A stretch of 64,000 bases of DNA from Pseudooceanicola algae (GCF_003590145.2 NZ_CP060436.1:592001-656000), one strand, 5' to 3'. Positions 1 through 9,120 are shown, counted from the stretch's first letter. Translations and numbers: made by a program. The notes: generated by a model not told the origin, from the letters alone.

Positions 1-80
1 TGATCATGGTGACCTATATCCCGGCGATCTCGACCCTGCTGCCCAATGCGGTGATGGGCCCGGAGACGGTGGTGAACTGA
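1..80 (+). CDS. TRAP transporter large permease (DctM-type), C-terminal end
   Basis: Only the last 25 codons are in the window, read from base 3 to a TGA at 78-80. The peptide contains VTYIPAISTLLPNAVMG, which matches the usual end of the last membrane helix of DctM-type large permeases of TRAP secondary transporters (binding-protein-dependent uptake of organic acids across the inner membrane). The family call rests on this short motif; the start and the rest of the operon lie outside. A hairpin follows at 126-153. Confidence 0.6.
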   Translation, partial: IMVTYIPAISTLLPNAVMGPETVVN

Positions 81-125
81 CCGGGCGCCGAGGCCCCAAC
101 CAAGTCGAGGCCCCAACCAAGACGA

Positions 126-155
126 AAGGCGGCACCTTTGCGGGTGCCGCCTTTT
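126..155. terminator. Bidirectional hairpin terminator between the TRAP permease and tpiA
   Basis: An 11-bp perfect stem (126-136 with 143-153), loop of six bases, ends in a short T run on the plus strand and has a matching A run on the other side. It sits between two convergent genes, so it can serve both. Confidence 0.7.
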
Positions 156-184
156 GTCTGTCCTTTGCCGTCCGTCGGGGCTGA

Positions 185-955
185 TCAGCCCTCGGCAGGC
201 TCTGTCGCTGCCGCTTCCAGTGCCGCGATGATGGGCGAGAAATCCTTGGCCGACAGGCTGGCGCCGCCGACCAGCGCGCCATCGACGTTGGAGATATCGA
301 AGATCTCCTGCGCGTTGGCCGCCTTGACCGAGCCGCCGTAAAGCAGCCGCACGGATTTCCCGACCCCGAAGCCAAAGCGTTGTTCCAGCCGGGCGCGGAT
401 GAAATCATGGACCTCGCCGATCTGGTCGCTGGTCGGGACCTGACCGGTTCCGATAGCCCAGATCGGCTCGTAGGCGACGACAAGGTTTTCACCCGTGGAA
501 CTGTCGGGGATAGACAGCGACAACTGCGCGCCGATGATGTCCAGCGTATTGGTCGCCTCGCGCTGGAACTGGCTTTCGCCGACACAGATGATGGTCTGCA
601 ACCCGGCCGCCTGGGCCATCTGGGCCAGCATCCGCACATCTTCGGAGCTTTCCTCGTGATCGGCACGGCGTTCGGAATGACCCAGAATCACCGCATTGGC
701 GCCCACGTCCCGCAGCATCTGGGCGGAGATGTCACCGGTGTGCGGACCCTCCACGTTCATGTGGCAGGTCTGGCCACCGACCCGGATCGCCGTGCCGGCG
801 CAACGGTCCGCCGCCAGCGCCAGAAGCGTGGCGGGCGGGCAGATCAGCACGTCGCAGGCGGGATCGGGATGGGCGCCGGCCAGCGCCTCGAGCTCGTCCA
901 GAGAGGACCGCAGCCCGTTCATCTTCCAGTTGCCTGCCGCCATCTTCCTGCGCAT
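185..955 (-). CDS. tpiA: Triose-phosphate isomerase
   Basis: Interconverts dihydroxyacetone phosphate and glyceraldehyde 3-phosphate in the cytoplasm (glycolysis, gluconeogenesis). The 256-residue protein has the full TIM signature: NWKMN with the substrate Lys11, LGHSERR with the electrophile His93, and AYEPIWAIGTG with the general base Glu163, plus the C-terminal phosphate-binding GGS and VGGAS loops. The ATG at 955 is preceded by AAAGG at good spacing and gives the standard N-terminus; an ATG five codons upstream (970) is an alternative. It is convergent with the TRAP permease and appears monocistronic. Confidence 0.95.
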   Translation of the reverse strand: MRRKMAAGNWKMNGLRSSLDELEALAGAHPDPACDVLICPPATLLALAADRCAGTAIRVGGQTCHMNVEGPHTGDISAQMLRDVGANAVILGHSERRADHEESSEDVRMLAQMAQAAGLQTIICVGESQFQREATNTLDIIGAQLSLSIPDSSTGENLVVAYEPIWAIGTGQVPTSDQIGEVHDFIRARLEQRFGFGVGKSVRLLYGGSVKAANAQEIFDISNVDGALVGGASLSAKDFSPIIAALEAAATEPAEG

Positions 956-1052
956 GTCGTTGCCTTTCATGTCTCTTTGGTGGGCATTCTTACCGGCAGG
1001 GGGCAGAGGTCAAGCTATGGTAGCGCCCACATGAAGCGAATTCCGCGTGGGC

Positions 1053-1511
1053 TCAGCCCGGCGGCTTGCGGGATGCCTTCGCTGGGGCCTTTCGGCGGGC
1101 CTTTGGCGGGGGGGCATCTGTCGTTGCCTTGCTTGTCCGTGCCTTGGCCCGCGCTTTGGCCTGGCGCTTTTCAGCGGCGGCCACGCGGGCGGGCGCCAGT
1201 GAAATGCGCGCCCAGGCCATGGCCTCTTCTGGATCGTCGAGCGCGCTTTCGGGCAGGGACATCAAGCTGCGGACCTCGCGGGTGCCGGTCTTGCGCTCAT
1301 AGCTGAAGGGGGTCGATCCGGCGGCGACATAGGCCGCTTCGGTGCTGTCGTCCGATTTCATCAAGACCGCGCCGCTGCCCGAGATCATCGCGAACATCGC
1401 GCCTTCCTCGGCATAGATCCCCACGCCGGAAAACATCCGCCCCGTGCGCAGCGCCCCGAGCCCGGAAAACAGGTCCAGCACATGGTCGAGAAAGTCGGGA
1501 TCAACGGCCAT
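1053..1511 (-). CDS. TfoX N-terminal domain protein with basic tail
   Basis: 152 residues. Residues 1-105 match the TfoX/Sxy N-terminal domain (FSGLGALRTGRMFSGVGIY, later a SYERKTG motif), a small alpha/beta domain found in competence regulators and in many stand-alone proteins of unknown role. The last 45 residues are a low-complexity Ala/Lys/Arg/Pro tail of AKAR and KAPAK type repeats, of the sort seen in histone-like nucleic-acid-binding tails. The TfoX C-terminal domain is absent, so a competence role should not be assumed. The reading frame is closed by TGA next to the tpiA promoter region. Confidence 0.8.
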   Translation of the reverse strand: MAVDPDFLDHVLDLFSGLGALRTGRMFSGVGIYAEEGAMFAMISGSGAVLMKSDDSTEAAYVAAGSTPFSYERKTGTREVRSLMSLPESALDDPEEAMAWARISLAPARVAAAEKRQAKARAKARTSKATTDAPPPKARRKAPAKASRKPPG

Positions 1512-1628
1512 CGGGGTCTCCTGTCACGGTGAAGACAGGAAAGCACGCAAGCCACATTGGCGAAAGGGGGGCGGGTTGTTCTGCGGACGCCGATTGACAG
1601 GGACGGCGATCTGGCGCCGCCCACCGGG

Positions 1629-1979
1629 TCACATATCGGCGAACTTGATCGATTCCCCGCAGCCGCAGGCTTCGGTCACGTTGGGGTTGTTGAAGCGGAA
1701 ACCGGATTCCAGCAACGAGGTCTCGTAATCGATCTCGGTGCCGAACAGGAACATCTGGGCCATCGGCGCGATCATCACGCAGGCGCCGTCCTGTTTCACC
1801 ATTTCGTCCATGGGGTCGACCGCGTCGACGTAATCCATGGTATATTCCATGCCCGCACAGCCGCCCTTCTTTACGCCGATGCGCAGACCGGAGTGGCCGC
1901 CCTGATCCATCAGGCGGGTGATCTGCGCTGCGGCGCGGGGGGTGATGGACACGGCTTGCTTGCCGGGAATGCTGAACAT
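1629..1979 (-). CDS. HesB/IscA-family iron-sulfur assembly protein (SufA-like)
   Basis: 116 residues with the A-type carrier fold: GGCAGMEY supplies the first conserved Cys and the C-terminal CGCGES supplies the other two, the three ligands that hold Fe or a cluster for delivery to apo-proteins. N-terminal ITPRAAAQI is typical of the family. It follows the DUF3307 gene by 27 bases on the same strand, so it is probably the last gene of the SatD-DUF3307 operon. IscA, SufA and ErpA cannot be told apart safely here. Confidence 0.88.
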   Translation of the reverse strand: MFSIPGKQAVSITPRAAAQITRLMDQGGHSGLRIGVKKGGCAGMEYTMDYVDAVDPMDEMVKQDGACVMIAPMAQMFLFGTEIDYETSLLESGFRFNNPNVTEACGCGESIKFADM

Positions 1980-2006
1980 GGCTCTGCTCTCCTTCGTTAG
2001 GGGAAT

Positions 2007-2744
2007 TTAGGGGTTCCGGGCCGGAATGCCAAGGTCCGGCAGTGCAGAGAGAAGTCCTGTCGTCGCGTAGGCGGAAAGCAGCGCCCAGCCGAAGGAGGCG
2101 AGGGTGCCGATAATGACGTATTCGCCCATGGCCTGATCTTCGCGCGCGGTGTCGAAGCGCAGGATCGACTTGGCCGCGATCAGAAAGCCGATGGCAGAAG
2201 GTTCACCCCCCATCAGGAACAGGAAGATCAGCCCGCGTTCCATCAGCCCGATATGTTCGCCCCCGCGCGGCAGGCCCTTGGTTTGCATGGTGCCGGCCCA
2301 GCGGTGCATCAGCAGGCCGACCGCATAGCCCCCCGCCCGTGTGGCGATCAACAGCCCTGCCACAAGGGCCATGGTGGCCGGCAGCCAATCTCCCTGCGGA
2401 CCCCAAAATCCCTGATCGAAAAGCCCGGGCCAATAGAGTGCTATTCCGGCAAGGCTGGCCAGATGAGCGCCCTGATCCAGCAGGAACGGCGCCAGGCCAC
2501 GCGGGGTCAGCGTGCTCTTGGCGAGGTCGATCACCAGATGCAGCGCGCCAAGAAGCAGGATCGGCGGAATCGCATCGGCCATGTCGGGGCCGAGGGCGAG
2601 GGTGGTGCAGGCGATCACGATCAGGATATGCAGCAGCAGCGGGCCTGCGCGACGCTGCTGCTTGGCTGCCGCCATGGCATCGCTTTGCAGCAGGAAATCC
2701 GCGCAGGCATGGGCCAGCAGGAGGGCAGCGAAGGTTGCGATCAT
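2007..2744 (-). CDS. DUF3307 integral membrane protein
   Basis: 245 residues, strongly hydrophobic, with about six predicted membrane segments. The N-terminal pattern (LLAHACADFLLQSDAMA then a loop with KQQRR) is the hallmark of DUF3307 proteins, whose function is unknown. Its ATG overlaps the stop of the SatD-like gene by four bases (ATGA), so translation is coupled. The pairing of a SatD-like putative regulator with a DUF3307 membrane protein recurs in bacteria. It is likely controlled from the palindromes at 3427-3473. Confidence 0.8.
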   Translation of the reverse strand: MIATFAALLLAHACADFLLQSDAMAAAKQQRRAGPLLLHILIVIACTTLALGPDMADAIPPILLLGALHLVIDLAKSTLTPRGLAPFLLDQGAHLASLAGIALYWPGLFDQGFWGPQGDWLPATMALVAGLLIATRAGGYAVGLLMHRWAGTMQTKGLPRGGEHIGLMERGLIFLFLMGGEPSAIGFLIAAKSILRFDTAREDQAMGEYVIIGTLASFGWALLSAYATTGLLSALPDLGIPARNP

Positions 2745-3373
2745 CGGAGGCGCTCCTGCGTTTGGGCTGTTTCGATTCGCTCCAGCGCGGCCGATAGCGC
2801 CGCAAAGCCCGCGCCGGAAAGCGCCAGCGAAATCGCCTGGCGGGTGATCCCGTGCTGTGCCGCGACTTCTGCATGGGTCGGCGGGTCGGGGGCGAGCATG
2901 GGCAGGACCGCGCGCGCTTGGGCCGGGGTCCAGTGATGGCTGATCTCGCCCGCCAGCAGGGTTGCGGCGGCCAATGCATCGCCCGACGCATGGTCGAAGC
3001 CGGCCCCTTTCAACTGATCCAGCAGCCGCCCCGCCGCGGTGAACCCCGCTCCGCTGGCCTGGTTCAGATTGCCGTCGGGCGGCAGGGAGACCGCGCCTGT
3101 TGCCAGGGCGATGCGGGTCTCGAAACGTTTGTCCGTGGCGCGCAGGCTTGCCCGCAAGGCCAAGGCTTCGCGCAGGCCGGGGGCATCGCCGGAGGGCAGA
3201 CAGATCTGCCAGGCATCGCCCCGGTTGCGGGTGAAATGCACCGGTGCCCGATGCCAGGACGCGATTTCACCTGCGGTTTGCGCCAGCACCGCAAAGGCGC
3301 AGGCGATATCGGTGGGGGGAAGATCGGTCGAGGCGACAAGATCGCCGCTGAGGATCGTGCAGATCGTGGTCAT
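2741..3373 (-). CDS. SatD-family protein with C-terminal helix-turn-helix
   Basis: 210 residues. The N-terminal part (TTICTILSGDLVAS, later FTRNRGDAWQICLP and LRASLRAT) matches SatD-like proteins, named after a streptococcal acid-tolerance locus but of unknown biochemistry. The C-terminal PTHAEVAAQHGITRQAISLAL reads as a helix-turn-helix (residues about 165-190). The ATG at 3373 gives the family N-terminus; a longer frame to 3430 would run into the operator palindrome and is rejected. First gene of the operon with DUF3307 and the IscA-like gene. Autoregulation through the upstream palindromes is inferred. Confidence 0.75.
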   Translation of the reverse strand: MTTICTILSGDLVASTDLPPTDIACAFAVLAQTAGEIASWHRAPVHFTRNRGDAWQICLPSGDAPGLREALALRASLRATDKRFETRIALATGAVSLPPDGNLNQASGAGFTAAGRLLDQLKGAGFDHASGDALAAATLLAGEISHHWTPAQARAVLPMLAPDPPTHAEVAAQHGITRQAISLALSGAGFAALSAALERIETAQTQERLR

Positions 3374-3426
3374 GGCTGGCGGTTCCACCTGGGGCTTGGG
3401 CAGTGAATACCAGAGGGAGCGGAATG

Positions 3427-3473
3427 GCAAGTATTTTTGCTTGCATTGACGAGATGCAAGTTATTTTGCTTGC
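3427..3473 (-). promoter_or_regulatory. Twin 18-bp palindromic operators upstream of the SatD operon
   Basis: Two copies of GCAAG-N8-CTTGC lie at 3427-3444 and 3456-3473, starts 29 bp apart, in an otherwise AT-rich patch. Read leftward, TTGCAT (3465-3460 side) and AATACT about 17-18 bases later make a plausible promoter that both palindromes overlap. Spacing and symmetry suggest cooperative binding of a dimeric regulator, perhaps the SatD-like protein itself. Confidence 0.65.
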
Positions 3474-3489
3474 CTTCTGAAGGATAGCA

Positions 3490-3524
3490 AAAAAGGCTTG
3501 CCCCGGAAGGTGGCAAGCCTTTTT
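3490..3524. terminator. Rho-independent terminator after the SufT-like gene
   Basis: A 13-bp perfect stem (3490-3502 with 3512-3524) whose arms end in A and T runs, so it can act in both directions. It lies 30 bases past the stop of the SufT-like gene and insulates it from the SatD operon. Confidence 0.85.
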
Positions 3525-3553
3525 GATTGCGCGAAACCGGGGCAACAAGGGGC

Positions 3554-3916
3554 TTACATGAAGCCAAGCTCCAGCCGGGCCTCGTCGCTCATCATGTCCA
3601 TGCCCCAGGGCGGTTCCCAGGTCAGTTGCACATCGACCATCTTGACGCCATCCAGCGGTTCGATCGCCTCGGCGACCCAGCCGGGCATTTCCCCGGCTAC
3701 CGGACACCCCGGCGCGGTCAGGGTCATGGCAACCTTGACTTCGTTCTCGGGCGAAATGTCGATGGTGTAAATCAGTCCGAGGTCGAAGATATTTACCGGG
3801 ATTTCAGGGTCATAGACCGTGCGGCAAGCTTCGACGACGCTGTCGTAAAGCGGGTGATCGGTAGAAGAGGGCGCGATAAGCGGTGCGCCTTCAAGGGGTT
3901 CCGGTGTTTCGGTCAT
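3554..3916 (-). CDS. SufT-type MIP18/DUF59 iron-sulfur assembly protein
   Basis: 120 residues of the MIP18 (DUF59) family: DPEIPVNIFDLGLIY, the TLTAPGCPVAGEMPG loop with the conserved Cys, and a C-terminal TWEPPWGMDMMSDEAR block. Relatives act in maturation of Fe-S proteins (SufT, cytosolic MIP18) or as PaaD. The N-terminal 25 residues are a variable extension. The ATG at 3916 is the only start that gives a normal length; the frame extends further upstream without sense. Single gene with a strong terminator. Confidence 0.85.
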   Translation of the reverse strand: MTETPEPLEGAPLIAPSSTDHPLYDSVVEACRTVYDPEIPVNIFDLGLIYTIDISPENEVKVAMTLTAPGCPVAGEMPGWVAEAIEPLDGVKMVDVQLTWEPPWGMDMMSDEARLELGFM

Positions 3917-4008
3917 GATGGGTCCGTCCTGTTCCTGACGAAATATATAGGGATACGGGCGGGCGAGGTCTAGGGGAGGCAGCGTTTCCCGCACCGCCTC
4001 CGACTGTG

Positions 4009-5136
4009 TCAAAGCGGCTCGATATCGCCCTTGGCGCGCTGCGCGTGGAAATCTGCCTGCCAGGCGGTAAAGGTTCCGCCCGCGATGGCGTCGCGCATGC
4101 CCTGCATGAGTTCCTGATAGTAATGCAGGTTGTGCCAGGTCAGCAGCATGCCCGAGATCATCTCCTGCGAGCGGAAGACATGATGCAGGTAGGCGCGCGA
4201 GTAATTCGAACAGGCCGGGCAGGTGCAAGATTCGTCCAGGGGGCGCGGGTCATCGGCGTGGCGGGCGTTCTTGATATTGACCACACCGTTGCGGGTAAAG
4301 ACCTGGCCGGTGCGGCCTGAACGCGAGGGCAGCACGCAATCCATCATGTCGATGCCGCGCGCCACGGCGCCGACGATGTCATCGGGCTTGCCAACCCCCA
4401 TCAGGTAGCGCGGCTTGTCTGTGGGCAGCATGTCGGGGGCATAGTCGAGCACACCGAACATGGCCTCCTGTCCTTCGCCGACCGCGAGGCCACCGACCGC
4501 GTAGCCGTCGAAACCAATGGATTTCAGGGCCTCGGCGCTTTCTTCGCGCAAGGATTGCGTGACGCCGCCCTGCTGGATGCCGAAAAGCGCATGGCCCGGA
4601 CGATCCCCGAAGGCATCGCGGGACCGCTGCGCCCATCGCATCGACATGCGCATGGAACTGGCGACGACCTTTTCTTCGGCCGGCAGGGCAGGGCATTCGT
4701 CGAAGCACATGACGATATCCGAGCCAAGCAGCTTCTGGATTTCCATCGAGCGTTCCGGCGTCAGCATGTGGCGCGAGCCGTCGATATGAGAGGCGAACTT
4801 GACCCCTTCTTCGGTCAGTTTGCGCAGCCCGGCGAGCGACATGACCTGAAAGCCGCCCGAGTCGGTCAGGATCGGCTTGTGCCAGTTCATGAACTTGTGC
4901 AGGCCACCGAGCGCCGCGATCCGTTCTGCCGTGGGGCGCAGCATAAGGTGGTAGGTATTGCCCAGCAGGATGTCGGCCCCGGTGGCCGCGACGCTTTCGG
5001 GCATCATCGCCTTGACGGTGGCGGCGGTGCCGACGGGCATGAAGGCCGGCGTGCGGATCTGTCCGCGCGGCGTGTCGATGACGCCGGTGCGGGCAGATCC
5101 GTCGGTGGCATCGAGGGAGAAGGAAAAGGTGCTCAT
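4009..5136 (-). CDS. tgt: Queuine tRNA-ribosyltransferase
   Basis: Exchanges guanine 34 for preQ1 in tRNAs with GUN anticodons, the committed tRNA step of queuosine synthesis. 375 residues with the substrate Asp92 (TDSGGFQ), the nucleophile Asp266 in [12 protein letters not shown], and the zinc site Cys304, Cys306, Cys309 and His335. Length and every motif are canonical. The ATG at 5136 gives the family start MSTFSF. The frame stays open for another 2.9 kb opposite lon, which is a GC artefact. Confidence 0.96.
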   Translation of the reverse strand: MSTFSFSLDATDGSARTGVIDTPRGQIRTPAFMPVGTAATVKAMMPESVAATGADILLGNTYHLMLRPTAERIAALGGLHKFMNWHKPILTDSGGFQVMSLAGLRKLTEEGVKFASHIDGSRHMLTPERSMEIQKLLGSDIVMCFDECPALPAEEKVVASSMRMSMRWAQRSRDAFGDRPGHALFGIQQGGVTQSLREESAEALKSIGFDGYAVGGLAVGEGQEAMFGVLDYAPDMLPTDKPRYLMGVGKPDDIVGAVARGIDMMDCVLPSRSGRTGQVFTRNGVVNIKNARHADDPRPLDESCTCPACSNYSRAYLHHVFRSQEMISGMLLTWHNLHYYQELMQGMRDAIAGGTFTAWQADFHAQRAKGDIEPL

Positions 5137-5520
5137 GGCGGCGCCATTAGCGGGTTTGGCGGACAAAAGCCAGTCGGGTCGTCGGGCGCTTGTTTCCGCG
5201 GCGCGGGCGGGTGGGGGCGCTGCCCCCGGCAGCCAAGCCGGGGCTTGGCTGCCTCCCCCGGGATATTTCCAACAGGGAAACGGAAGGGGTTTGAGAGGGG
5301 GCCATTGCAAAGAGCACCAGATTGGGGGCGCTATTCTGCGTAGATTTTCACTGAAACCGCAATATATGGCGCTTGCCCGTGGGGGCAGGGGCAGGCAGAC
5401 TGGTAAAAATGCAGTTGAATTCGGGGCGGCGCGATCCCAGATAAGAGGCTGTGAACCGGAGATGGACCGGGCTGCCGCCGAGCCGGGGACGGCCCATCTG
5501 CCCAAGATCAAGGAAAGAGC
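5137..5520. other. Intergenic region between divergent tgt and lon
   Basis: No credible gene in 384 bases. It holds a GC-rich palindromic repeat (5211-5277) and the leaders of both genes. A strong ribosome site (AAGGAAAGAGC) precedes lon. I see no confident sigma-70 or heat-shock promoter, though lon is usually heat-induced. Confidence 0.6.
5211..5277. repeat. GC-rich palindromic intergenic repeat
   Basis: Contains GGGGGC-GCT-GCCCCC and an 11-bp stem (5228-5238 with 5243-5253), followed by CCCCCGGGATATTTCCAACA. A looser relative, with a phage-free context, is at 50413-50520. Such GC hairpins next to a GATATTT-like tail are commonly seen between genes in this family of bacteria. Confidence 0.5.
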
Positions 5521-7932
5521 ATGCAAGAGCCTCTGAATCCGTCCTATCCCGTATTGCCGTTGCGCGACATCGTGGTGTTTCCGCATATGATCGTGCCGCT
5601 TTTCGTGGGTCGCGACAAATCCGTGCGCGCCCTGGAAGAGGTGATGCAGGACAACAAGCAGATCCTGCTGTCGAGCCAGATCGATCCGGCAGAGGACGAT
5701 CCCGATGCCGAGGGTATCCATAACGTCGGCGTGCTGGCCAACGTCCTGCAACTGCTGAAGCTGCCCGATGGCACCGTGAAGGTGCTGGTCGAAGGCGCGG
5801 CCCGCGTGCAAATCCTGGAATATTTCGAGAACGACAATTTCTTCGAGGCCCAGGCCGAATACCTGGAAGAGGTGCCGGGTGACGAGCCGACCATCGAAGC
5901 GCTGCTGCGCTCGGTCGGGCAGGAATTCGAGCGCTATGCCAAGGTCAAGAAGAACATTCCCGAGGAGGCCCTGGCCGCTGTCGCGCAAAGCGATGAACCC
6001 TCGCGCCTGGCCGATCTGGTCGCGGGTCATCTGGGTATCGACGTTGCGCAGAAGCAGGAGCTTTTGGAAACGCTGCCGATCAGTGAACGGCTGGAGCGTG
6101 TCTATGGTCTGATGCAGGGTGAAATGTCCGTCTTGCAGGTCGAGAAGAAGATCAAGACCCGCGTGAAATCCCAGATGGAGCGGACACAGCGCGAATATTA
6201 CCTGAATGAGCAGATGAAGGCCATTCAGAAGGAGCTGGGCGACGGCGAGGAAGGCGAGGGCGAGATCGCCGAGCTGGAAGCGCGCATTGCCGAGACCAAG
6301 CTTTCCAAGGAAGCCAAGGAAAAGGCCGAGGCCGAGCTGAAGAAGTTGAAGAACATGAGCCCGATGTCCGCCGAGGCGACAGTCGTGCGCAATTACCTCG
6401 ACTGGATGCTTTCGATCCCCTGGGGCGTGAAGTCGCGCACCAAGAAGGATTTGCACGGCGCGCAGGAAACCCTGGATGTCGACCATTATGGCCTCGAGAA
6501 GGTCAAGGAACGCATCGTCGAATACCTTGCGGTCCAGCAACGGTCGAAAAAGCTGAAGGGCCCGATCATGTGCCTTGTCGGGCCTCCGGGCGTCGGCAAG
6601 ACCTCGCTCGGCAAATCCGTGGCCAAGGCAACGGGGCGTGAATTCATCCGCATTTCGCTTGGCGGCGTACGCGATGAATCCGAGATCCGTGGGCATCGGC
6701 GGACCTATATCGGCTCCATGCCCGGCAAGATCATCCAGGCGCTGAAGAAGGCCAAGACGACGAACCCGCTGATCCTGCTCGACGAGATCGACAAGATGGG
6801 TCAGGATTTCCGGGGCGACCCGGCCAGCGCAATGCTGGAGGTTCTCGATCCGGAACAGAACGGCAGCTTTGTCGATCACTACCTCGAGGTGGAATACGAC
6901 CTCAGCAACGTGATGTTCCTGACCACGGCGAACAGCTACAACATGCCGGGCCCCTTGCTGGACCGGATGGAGATCATCAGCCTTGCCGGCTATACCGAGG
7001 ACGAGAAGCGCGAGATCGCCAAGCAGCATCTGGTGGCCAAGCAGGTCAAGAACCACGGGCTGAAGAAGGGCGAATTCGAGGTCACGGATGAGGCTCTGAA
7101 CGAGATGATCCGCCGCTATACCCGCGAAGCGGGCGTGCGGAACCTGGAACGCGAGATCGCCAAGCTGGCGCGCAAGGCCGTGACGATGATCGTCAAGGGC
7201 GAGGCCAAGTCCGTCGTGATCACCGAAGACAACCTGGATGACTTCCTGGGCGTCAAGAAGTACCGCTATGGTCTGGCCGAAATGGAAGACCAGATCGGTG
7301 TCGTGACCGGGCTGGCCTGGACCAGCGTCGGCGGCGACCTGTTGCAGATCGAAGCGTTGCGCCTGCCCGGAAAGGGGCGGATGAAGACCACCGGCAAGCT
7401 GGGCGACGTGATGAAGGAAAGCATCGACGCGGCCTCCAGCTATGTCCGGTCGATCGCGCCGGAAATCGGCGTGAAGCCGCCGCGCTTTGATCGCCTGGAC
7501 ATCCACGTCCACGTGCCCGATGGCGCGACGCCCAAGGACGGGCCCTCGGCCGGTCTGGCAATGGTCACCTCGATCGTGTCGGTGCTGACCCAGATCCCGG
7601 TGCGCCGTGATATCGCCATGACCGGCGAGGTGTCGCTGCGCGGCAATGCCATGCCCATCGGCGGGCTGAAGGAAAAGCTGCTTGCGGCCCTGCGCGGGGG
7701 GATCACCACGGTCTTCATCCCGCAGGAGAACGAAAAGGATCTGGCCGATATCCCGGACAACGTGAAGCAGGGGCTGAAGATCATCCCTGTCACCCATGTG
7801 CAGGAAGTGCTTGAACAGGCGCTGGTCCGCATGCCCGAGCCGGTGGAATGGGACGAAGAGGCCGAAGAGGCCGCTGCCGCTGCCCGTGCCGCCGCCATGC
7901 CCGAGGCGGGCCATCCCACGACAGCGCATTGA
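5521..7932 (+). CDS. lon: ATP-dependent protease La (Lon)
   Basis: Cytoplasmic AAA+ serine protease that degrades misfolded and regulatory proteins. 803 residues, normal length: LonN domain (about 1-210) with a coiled segment to 300, Walker A GPPGVGKT (Lys360), Walker [11 protein letters not shown], and the C-terminal protease domain with the Ser676 (PKDGPSAG) and Lys719 (GGLKEK) dyad. The start at 5521 has a good Shine-Dalgarno. The acidic C-terminus ([15 protein letters not shown]) is a short variable tail. Followed by a strong terminator. Confidence 0.97.
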   Translation: MQEPLNPSYPVLPLRDIVVFPHMIVPLFVGRDKSVRALEEVMQDNKQILLSSQIDPAEDDPDAEGIHNVGVLANVLQLLKLPDGTVKVLVEGAARVQILEYFENDNFFEAQAEYLEEVPGDEPTIEALLRSVGQEFERYAKVKKNIPEEALAAVAQSDEPSRLADLVAGHLGIDVAQKQELLETLPISERLERVYGLMQGEMSVLQVEKKIKTRVKSQMERTQREYYLNEQMKAIQKELGDGEEGEGEIAELEARIAETKLSKEAKEKAEAELKKLKNMSPMSAEATVVRNYLDWMLSIPWGVKSRTKKDLHGAQETLDVDHYGLEKVKERIVEYLAVQQRSKKLKGPIMCLVGPPGVGKTSLGKSVAKATGREFIRISLGGVRDESEIRGHRRTYIGSMPGKIIQALKKAKTTNPLILLDEIDKMGQDFRGDPASAMLEVLDPEQNGSFVDHYLEVEYDLSNVMFLTTANSYNMPGPLLDRMEIISLAGYTEDEKREIAKQHLVAKQVKNHGLKKGEFEVTDEALNEMIRRYTREAGVRNLEREIAKLARKAVTMIVKGEAKSVVITEDNLDDFLGVKKYRYGLAEMEDQIGVVTGLAWTSVGGDLLQIEALRLPGKGRMKTTGKLGDVMKESIDAASSYVRSIAPEIGVKPPRFDRLDIHVHVPDGATPKDGPSAGLAMVTSIVSVLTQIPVRRDIAMTGEVSLRGNAMPIGGLKEKLLAALRGGITTVFIPQENEKDLADIPDNVKQGLKIIPVTHVQEVLEQALVRMPEPVEWDEEAEEAAAAARAAAMPEAGHPTTAH

Positions 7933-7975
7933 TCGCGCCAGCGCGCGCCATGTGGAGCGCTGAGAAATGAACCAG

Positions 7976-8011
7976 AAAGGCCATGCGGGGCATCTTCGCA
8001 TGGCCTTTTTT
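7976..8011 (+). terminator. Rho-independent terminator of lon
   Basis: 12-bp stem (7976-7987 with 7997-8008) followed by seven T residues, 44 bases past the lon stop codon. Confidence 0.9.
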
Positions 8012-8173
8012 GCATCCAGCCCCGGCAATGTTCCTGTCCTGTACACAGGAAAATGCCCATCTCCGGGGCGGCAACTGGTCAGACGCAACCCGTGCTGTTA
8101 GCCTGCAAAACATGCAGCTTCAAAAACGCGGCTTCCGGTGAAGCCTGCAAAGTGCACATGGATAGTGGTGAAG

Positions 8174-8599
8174 ATGACCGAGACAGATAAATTCGAAACC
8201 GGCATGAATATCGACACGACCCCAAGCTCCGAAGACCTGGAGGCCAGCGAAGTGCTGGCGGCGTCTCTGCCGGTTGAACTGAAGAAAAAGGAACTGATCG
8301 ACCTCGTGGTTGCGCGGACCGGCGTCAAGAAGCGTGACGCCAAGCCGGTCGTCGAGGCGATGCTGATGGTGATGGGCGAGGCCCTTCTGGAACAGCGCAG
8401 CATGAACCTGCCGCCGTTCGGCAAGGTCAAGATCAACAACTTCAAGGAAGTCGAGAATGGTCATGTCTTCGGCCTGCGGCTGCGCCAGAACGAACAGGTG
8501 CTGAACACGGCGATTGCCGAATCCGCCGCTGTCGCGCTGCCCGCTGGCGCGGACCTGCCGGATGGCGCTTCGCAAGAAAGCCAGACGGACGGAGAATAG
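8174..8599 (+). CDS. HU/IHF-family DNA-binding protein
   Basis: 141 residues. Residues about 35-120 match the bacterial histone-like fold (LKKKELIDLVVARTGVKKRDAKPVVEAML, then LPPFGKVKI and a C-terminal arm-like segment), flanked by acidic extensions of about 30 and 25 residues that ordinary 90-residue HU lacks. Probably a nucleoid or regulatory DNA-bending protein. I chose the ATG at 8174; an in-frame ATG at 8138 adds 12 residues. It lies between lon and tRNA-Val, the usual place of an HU gene after lon in proteobacteria. Confidence 0.82.
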   Translation: MTETDKFETGMNIDTTPSSEDLEASEVLAASLPVELKKKELIDLVVARTGVKKRDAKPVVEAMLMVMGEALLEQRSMNLPPFGKVKINNFKEVENGHVFGLRLRQNEQVLNTAIAESAAVALPAGADLPDGASQESQTDGE

Positions 8600-8612
8600 G
8601 TCAAAACCCTGC

Positions 8613-8641
8613 TTGCAGAAGCATCGGAGGTTGGCTAAGAA
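8613..8641 (+). promoter_or_regulatory. Sigma-70 promoter of tRNA-Val(CAC)
   Basis: TTGCAG at 8613-8618 and TAAGAA at 8636-8641 with a 17-base spacer, ending nine bases before the tRNA 5-prime end. Confidence 0.65.
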
Positions 8642-8650
8642 GCGCCCCAC

Positions 8651-8725
8651 GGGTGATTAGCTCAGTGGTAGAGCGCTTCGTTCACATCGAAGATGTCGGG
8701 GGTTCAAGTCCCTCATCACCCACCA
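8651..8725 (+). tRNA. tRNA-Val(CAC)
   Basis: Full cloverleaf: acceptor GGGTGAT/ATCACCC, D arm GCTC-AGTGGTA-GAGC, anticodon stem CTTCG/CGAAG with loop TTCACAT (anticodon CAC), T arm with TTCAAGT, discriminator A at 8722 and encoded CCA to 8725. The last 50 bp recur at 48270-48319, so this gene is the integration site of the element and its 3-prime half is supplied by attL. Confidence 0.95.
8676..8725 (+). repeat. attL: 50-bp direct repeat in tRNA-Val(CAC)
   Basis: Identical, base for base, to 48270-48319. It starts at the anticodon stem and ends with the CCA triplet, the classical tyrosine-integrase target within a tRNA gene. Confidence 0.9.
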
Positions 8726-8980
8726 CTCAAGCCTTTGATATTATTTAATTATATCTCTAACGTTCGCGTATTTGCGAAGTGGTCCTAGGTTTTGTGAACC
8801 AAGTTACAAACGTTTGACACTTCTGCAAGTCGAGGCGAATCCAAATCCGGCCTCAAATCAACGGTTCGAAGCGGCCGTCGGCACCGCCCTCGAGGCGTCT
8901 ACTCTCGTCCATCCCGGGTGGCAGGTTGTCTCAGGGTAACCGGCATCTCGCAGGCCTACGCATTCGGCCCGAAGCCGACC
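8726..8980 (+). repeat. Element arm next to tRNA-Val(CAC), duplicated at tRNA-Val(UAC)
   Basis: About 255 bases directly after the tRNA that match 52688-52942 with only scattered differences. No open frame. Since the sequence lies inside attL, it should be element DNA (an attP arm). The rest of the 395-base gap to 9121 holds the repeat at 9019-9094. Confidence 0.75.
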
Positions 8981-9018
8981 TTGATCGCGACACCCGCCGC
9001 CGCAGTGCAGTTTCACCA

Positions 9019-9094
9019 AACCAGCCGTTTGTGCATCGCGCAGCATTTCAGGCACATGAAGGTCGGCAGAGCAGACAAAGTGAGCTTTCGCTTT
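9019..9094 (+). repeat. Inter-cassette repeat A
   Basis: Shares GTGCATCGCGCAGCATTT exactly with the copy at 9848-9934, and the flanks align with few changes. First of several related non-coding stretches that separate the accessory genes of the left arm. Confidence 0.6.
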
Positions 9095-9120
9095 CTCATT
9101 CGGAACGACTGCTTACGCCG

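Noticed and set aside
380-1306. Plus-strand open frame of 308 codons over tpiA
   Set aside because: Fully antisense to tpiA and the TfoX gene, with no protein motif.
3374-3430. Longer N-terminus of the SatD-like protein
   Set aside because: It would run into the operator palindromes, and family proteins start at the 3373 ATG.
5137-8088. Open frame of about 980 codons on the minus strand opposite lon
   Set aside because: It is a continuation of the tgt frame upstream of its true start and mirrors lon codons; high GC keeps it free of stops. No ribosome site or family match.
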